From Paenibacillus sp. cl123 (GTDB lineage Bacteria > Bacillota > Bacilli > Paenibacillales > NBRC-103111): a stretch of 64,000 bases of DNA. A program made the translations under genes and the position numbers. Location of the stretch: positions 429,889-493,888 of the forward strand of contig NZ_FMYY01000003.1 of NCBI RefSeq assembly GCF_900101595.1, written 5' to 3'. The notes under the pieces are model-generated. The model was not told the DNA's origin. It worked only from the letters and a program-made list of their open reading frames with translations, and made no database searches. Of this stretch, positions 60,305 through 64,000 are shown piece by piece. The stretch's first letter is position 1; each line of letters begins with the position of its first letter.

Positions 60305-61093
60305 CTATTTCTTCGGCTTCGCGTTTTCCGAATGCTTCCGGTCTACCGCCTTTTCAATCCAGGGAGTCAGCTCATCTTTAATTTTTCCGATCAGCTGTTC
60401 CTTGGTTATCCCTTTGCCGGCGGCAATCTCCGTGAGTGACTTTCCTTCTTTCAGCTGAGCCTTCAGTTCGTCCTCCGTCATGCCCAGAATGGAAGCGAGC
60501 TTGTCCGGAGCCGGCAGCATCCTGCTCTTATGTCCGGGACCGTGTTTGCCGAGCTTGGTCAGATTGTGGTTGACCAGAAACGTCAAGTGCTTTTCCAGCT
60601 TCTCCTTCATCAGGGCGGCCTGGTCGGCAGTGAGTTTGCCGGAAGCGACAGCTTGATCCAGCTGGGCGATGCGCACCGCCTTGAGCTTGGCGATGAGATC
60701 GGCTTCGCTGACGCCTCGCTCCTGAGCGACTTCAACCAAGGTTTTGTTTTGAAGAGATATCTTCAGCTCATCCTTGGGGATGCCTAGCACCCCGGCGGCT
60801 TCTTCAATAATGGCTTGGGGCCCATGATGCTTGCCGGCACCCTCTTTTTTGGCCTCTGCCTTTTCTTTGGAGGTTTTGTCCTGCTCCTTGTCTTCGCCTC
60901 GGCCAAACCAGCTTCTCGGCGAGCTTTGGCCGGCGGTATCTTCCGAGGCTTCGTCAGTGCCGGCTGAAGGAGCGGCGACTGCCTTATCTTCGGCACTCGC
61001 CGAGCCGATTCCGCCGTACAATGCGCCTCCGCCCAGAAGCAGTGTCAGAGCAAGGGTGGAGATGATCACTTTGCTGGCATGCGTAGACTTCAT
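60305..61093 (-). CDS. Secreted protein with duplicated helical repeat
   Basis: The protein has 262 residues from ATG 61093, preceded by AAGGAAGGG; the longer frame has no site. A signal peptide is cleaved near ASA-ED (about 34). A charged linker precedes two matching helical units: ILGxxKDELK...LVEVAQERGVSEADLIAKL (about 101-135) and ILGMTEDELKAQLKEGKSLTEIAAGKGITKEQLIGKI (about 203-240). The unit looks like a small helix-turn-helix; between them is LTADQAALMKEKLEKHL. It resembles secreted repeats seen in other Bacillales. Function unknown. Confidence 0.75.
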   Translation of the reverse strand: MKSTHASKVIISTLALTLLLGGGALYGGIGSASAEDKAVAAPSAGTDEASEDTAGQSSPRSWFGRGEDKEQDKTSKEKAEAKKEGAGKHHGPQAIIEEAAGVLGIPKDELKISLQNKTLVEVAQERGVSEADLIAKLKAVRIAQLDQAVASGKLTADQAALMKEKLEKHLTFLVNHNLTKLGKHGPGHKSRMLPAPDKLASILGMTEDELKAQLKEGKSLTEIAAGKGITKEQLIGKIKDELTPWIEKAVDRKHSENAKPKK

Positions 61094-61211
61094 AATATCC
61101 CTTCCTTTCCTATATAGTAAGATCTGGTTAGATGCAACCAACTGTAGCATAGGCAGGAAGGATTAAACGAAGCTTAAGACAAGCTTAGGTCTGCATAAAA
61201 TTTTGCTTAAA

Positions 61212-61245
61212 AATAAAAAAGGGACGAAAAATCGTCCCTTTCTTG
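61212..61245 (-). terminator. Terminator of the RiPP-like small gene
   Basis: AAAGGGACGA pairs with TCGTCCCTTT. On the minus strand the stem is followed by TTTTTTATTTTT. Confidence 0.88.
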
Positions 61246-61258
61246 CATGAACTATAGA

Positions 61259-61423
61259 TCAATCCGGAATATCTACCCAAGTGCCGTCCGGGCGCAAGCA
61301 CACACGGTCAGGAGGGTTGGAGCCATCGACGATGCCAATCTTTACGCAGCTGGAGAGACCGGTTTCAAACGCGATTTGCTCGTGCTGTAAAACTTCTGGT
61401 TTTGTATAAAGTTGCTTCGACAA
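61259..61423 (-). CDS. Orphan RiPP-precursor-like peptide, 54 residues
   Basis: A TTG at 61423 with GGGAGTG upstream opens a 54-codon frame, too short for most finders. The N-terminus LSKQLYTKPEVLQHEQIAFETG has the YxxP-x-(I/V)-x-x-H-E-x-I-x-F-E-T look of leader peptides of modified peptides, close in style to lasso and related precursors. The C-terminal part (CVKIGIVDGSNPPDRVC and DGTWVDIP) has two Cys. It has its own terminator, but no modification enzyme or transporter adjoins. The leader resemblance is by eye; a plain small protein is the alternative. Confidence 0.55.
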   Translation of the reverse strand: MSKQLYTKPEVLQHEQIAFETGLSSCVKIGIVDGSNPPDRVCLRPDGTWVDIPD

Positions 61424-61533
61424 AATAATCACTCCCTATATATCTTTTGATACAATCTGTATCGAAATTGATTATAAGGTATTTTATTGTCATTGTAAAG
61501 TAGGTCGGAAATTATTTTATTTCACGGAAAAAT

Positions 61534-61573
61534 AACGCCATAACGCGAACGGTATCCGATTATGGCGTTTTTG
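61534..61573. terminator. Terminator of the YktB-like gene
   Basis: AACGCCATAA pairs with TTATGGCGTT. T runs flank it on both strands; it serves the minus-strand gene at 61580. Confidence 0.8.
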
Positions 61574-61579
61574 GAAATG

Positions 61580-62203
61580 CTACAGTTTGGCAAGTTGATA
61601 CAAAGGAAGGAGCTCGGTAAACGTGCGTTTGACCAGCTCCAGAAACGCCTGGCTCTCAAGCTGCCCCGCCTCGCTTGCGGCAACCGTCCGGCCTATCAGA
61701 AACTCTACCTTTTTCACGTCGCGGAACCGCTCTAATGCCCGAATCAAGTCTGTTTCACTAAGCTCACCGAGCGAGACGTGCTCTTTCTTCATATGATCGA
61801 ATGACAGCTTCATATCGGCAGACAGCGCGGTGATCTTGTCCAGCTCCCGGATATACGCCTTGGCGATAGTTTGTTTGCTGGGCAGCTCGTAGATCAGCGC
61901 AAGCCATATAAATACATGATCGTCGAACAATCCGATCTGAAAGTGGGGATGCTGCTTATAGCCCCGCTTGTTGCCGGCGAAGGCCATCCAGGTATCGACC
62001 GGGGCGTTGATCGTGCGGCGCGCATGCTGGGCGATATGCAGAAACAGCTCTTCGCCGGTCTGAACGGACAGCTCCTGCAGCAGCTCGCCGCCCAACTCCT
62101 TGAACTTGGGCTGAATCCGCTGGCGGATCGCTTCCATGCGTCCTTCCAGCCCCTCTATATGAAACGTGTCGAAATCCTCCTGAGTAAATCCGCTGAATGC
62201 CAT
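61580..62203 (-). CDS. YktB-like DUF1054 protein
   Basis: The 207-residue protein matches the UPF0637/DUF1054 family: FSGFTQEDFDTFHIEGLEGRMEAIRQRIQPKF, then HARRTINAPVDTWMAFAGNKRGYKQHPHFQIGLFDDHVFIWLALIYE (about 62-110) and the C-terminal ALERFRDVKKVEFLIGR. Soluble, function unknown. GGAGGAGGAGC precedes the ATG. Confidence 0.92.
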   Translation of the reverse strand: MAFSGFTQEDFDTFHIEGLEGRMEAIRQRIQPKFKELGGELLQELSVQTGEELFLHIAQHARRTINAPVDTWMAFAGNKRGYKQHPHFQIGLFDDHVFIWLALIYELPSKQTIAKAYIRELDKITALSADMKLSFDHMKKEHVSLGELSETDLIRALERFRDVKKVEFLIGRTVAASEAGQLESQAFLELVKRTFTELLPLYQLAKL

Positions 62204-62405
62204 GCTGCTCCTCCTCCATTATCCTGTGGTGCTTGTCTCTCTAGCACATCTACTCAACTATATCATACAAGCCGCCGGACGGGCACGCCTGACCGACCCA
62301 AAAAAAACACAAGTGAGTGAAAAGGCATTCCATTGTTGAATACGGCGTCTACGGGGTACGATAAGGCTACAAACAACGAAGCTAATCGAGTTAGGAGGAA
62401 AGCGT

Positions 62406-63368
62406 ATGGCGGTCGACGCGCAAGCAGTAAAACCATTGCAAGGCCGTGCGCAAGAAGGGAAATTCAAAAGCCTGCTTCGCACCATCTGGAAATATAAAGC
62501 GCTTTATTTGATTTCATTGCCGGGCATCATTTACTTTATTATTTTCAAGTATATTCCTCTGCTAGGCTCAGTCATCGCATTTCAGGAGTACAACATCTTT
62601 AATGGCTTTACGGGAAGCGAATGGGTAGGGCTGGAGCATTTTCAACGGATGTTCGCGCATTATGACTTTCTGAAAATTTTAAATAACACGCTGCTCATCG
62701 GCTTGTACGATCTTGTATTGGCATTTCCCGCGCCGATCGTGCTGGCGCTGCTGCTCAACGAGCTGCGACTTGTCCTGTACAAGCGTGTGCTGCAGACTGT
62801 CGTTTATATGCCGCATTTCCTCTCATGGGTCATTGTCAGCGGGATCGCGATCGGCATCCTGTCGCCATCCACGGGCGCGGTTAATCATTTCCTCGTGTGG
62901 CTAGGCTTCGAACCGGTTTATTTCCTCGGCGAAGAGTCGTGGATTCGGACCGTGCTGATCGGCTCGGGCATTTGGCGGGATTCCGGTTACGGCACGATCA
63001 TTTATCTGGCCGCGCTCGCGGGCATCAATCCGGATTTGTACGAAGCGGCCGAGGTGGACGGAGCGGGACGCTGGCGTCAGACGATCTCCATCACGATCCC
63101 GGCGCTTATGCCTACGATCATGATCCTGTTCCTGCTGCACATCGGGAAATTTCTGGACTTCGGCTTCGAACGCGTCTACGTGTTCCTGAATCCGCTCAAC
63201 AAGGAGAACGGCGAAATTCTGGATACGTACATCTATCAGGCCGGCTTGCTGGGCCAGCAGTTCAGCTATACGACGGCCATCGGCTTGTTCAAATCGGTTG
63301 TCGGTTTGCTGATGATCGTGGTCGGCAACTTTATCAGCAAAAAAACGACAGGCGAAAGCTTGTATTAA
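62406..63368 (+). CDS. Sugar ABC transporter permease (LplB type), second locus
   Basis: The 320-residue protein has six membrane helices, the N-terminal motif GIIYFIIFKYIPLLGSVIAFQEYNIF, and EAA loop EAAEVDGAGRWRQTISITIPAL (near residue 215). TTAGGAGGAAAGCG precedes the ATG. It is paired with the next permease. Upstream 62204-62405 holds no gene and only a weak promoter candidate (TTGAAT near 62336). Confidence 0.92.
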   Translation: MAVDAQAVKPLQGRAQEGKFKSLLRTIWKYKALYLISLPGIIYFIIFKYIPLLGSVIAFQEYNIFNGFTGSEWVGLEHFQRMFAHYDFLKILNNTLLIGLYDLVLAFPAPIVLALLLNELRLVLYKRVLQTVVYMPHFLSWVIVSGIAIGILSPSTGAVNHFLVWLGFEPVYFLGEESWIRTVLIGSGIWRDSGYGTIIYLAALAGINPDLYEAAEVDGAGRWRQTISITIPALMPTIMILFLLHIGKFLDFGFERVYVFLNPLNKENGEILDTYIYQAGLLGQQFSYTTAIGLFKSVVGLLMIVVGNFISKKTTGESLY

Positions 63369-63398
63369 TCCACTTGGACAATCGGAGGTGAACCTGAC

Positions 63399-64000
63399 AT
63401 GAATCGAAAACCTACAGCGGGCTGGCAGACGTTCAACGTATTTAATATTCTCTTCCTGACAGCCCTGTCGCTGGCGATGTTTCTGCCCTTCCTGAACGTG
63501 CTGGCGCAGTCCTTCAGCAGCTCGGAGGCGATCGTGAACGGGAAAGTGTTTTTCCTGCCCATCGAATTTACCTGGATCAACTATCAGTATGTATTCAGCG
63601 ACGCGGCCATCTGGCGCTCCTTCGGCATCACCGTATATATCACGGTCGTCGGTACGCTGATCAACCTGATCGCTACCGCTTCCCTGGCGTATCCGGTGTC
63701 GCGGCAGGAGTATAAAGGCCGCAACGTCATCGTCATCATGGTATTGATTACGATGGTGTTCAGCGCGCCGCTGATTCCGAATTTCATCCTGATGAAGGCG
63801 CTCGGGCTGACCAATTCCTTATGGGCGCTGCTCATACCCGGCGCGATCAGCGCGTTCAACTTCTTCGTCATGAGATCCTTCTTCATGCAAATTCCCGGCG
63901 AGATTATCGATTCGGGACGCATCGACGGCTGCTCGGAGATGCGGATGATCTGGAGCATCGTGCTGCCGTTGTCCAAGCCCGTTATGGCATCGCTCGGGAT
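63399..64000 (+). CDS. Sugar ABC transporter permease (LplC/YtcP type), truncated by window end
   Basis: The first 200 codons are present from ATG 63399 with CGGAGGTG upstream. Membrane helices and the EAA-like loop IDSGRIDGCSEMRMIWSIVLPLSKP are seen; the usual EAA is IID. It forms the second channel half with the preceding permease. The C-terminus, and probably a binding-protein gene, lie beyond the window. Confidence 0.9.
   Translation, partial: MNRKPTAGWQTFNVFNILFLTALSLAMFLPFLNVLAQSFSSSEAIVNGKVFFLPIEFTWINYQYVFSDAAIWRSFGITVYITVVGTLINLIATASLAYPVSRQEYKGRNVIVIMVLITMVFSAPLIPNFILMKALGLTNSLWALLIPGAISAFNFFVMRSFFMQIPGEIIDSGRIDGCSEMRMIWSIVLPLSKPVMASLG

Overview
The window looks like a chromosomal segment from a spore-forming Firmicute of the Paenibacillaceae, most likely Paenibacillus or a close relative. 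Support comes from moderately high GC with strong Shine-Dalgarno sites, frequent GTG/TTG starts, sporulation genes (alpha/beta SASP, gerP operon, gerT-like, a Sda-like peptide), YesM/YesN-type sugar regulation with LplB/LplC-type permeases, and many Bacillales housekeeping families (DnaD, YfhH, YktB, YrzB, PgpA). I see no phage, insertion sequence, CRISPR array or rRNA operon.

Layout. 1-5150: end of leuC, leuD, a 3-hydroxyacyl-CoA dehydrogenase coupled to acetate kinase, asnS, dnaD. 5235-14947: a six-gene unit behind an ECF-type promoter, with two ABC ATPases, a HlyD-like lipoprotein adaptor, a 981-residue FtsX/MacB-like permease, a solute-binding-like lipoprotein and a large secreted protein. 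15052-21953: a GbsR/MarR-type regulator followed by an RND efflux pump, its lipoprotein adaptor and a second secreted protein of the same beta-repeat family. 21997-26051: GDPD-like protein, PgpA-like protein, small genes, SASP and three tRNAs. 26131-38763: a polysaccharide-use locus (YesN/YesM, sugar ABC importer, heparinase II/III-like lyase, GH42 beta-galactosidase, AraC regulator). 38966-41590: a spore-coat permeability locus (gerPF-like, gerT-like, gerPABCDE). 41694-46087: a run of mostly small genes, including a VOC protein and a Sda-like checkpoint peptide. 46383-46798: tRNA-Val and a palindromic, probably transcribed, noncoding element. 47148-56162: a methyltransferase-like protein, PilZ protein, Fnr-type regulator beside an Fnr box and a degenerate MobA-like protein, YuiD-like membrane protein, a GGDEF-histidine kinase fusion, an MBL-fold hydrolase and small conserved genes. 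56297-62203: Cof-type phosphatase, Orn/Lys/Arg decarboxylase, MFS transporter, a repeat-containing secreted protein, an orphan RiPP-precursor-like peptide and YktB. 62406-64000: start of another LplB/LplC-type importer, cut by the window end.

The most interesting part is 5235-21953. Two mechanistically unrelated export machines (ABC and RND), each with a lipoprotein adaptor, sit back to back, and each operon ends in a large secreted protein made of the same kind of repeat. This suggests a shared, apparently uncharacterised extracellular partner family. The ABC part also has a solute-binding lipoprotein and an ATPase with an AbrB-like tail, neither usual for an exporter. All functions are read from sequence motifs by eye; no database search was run.
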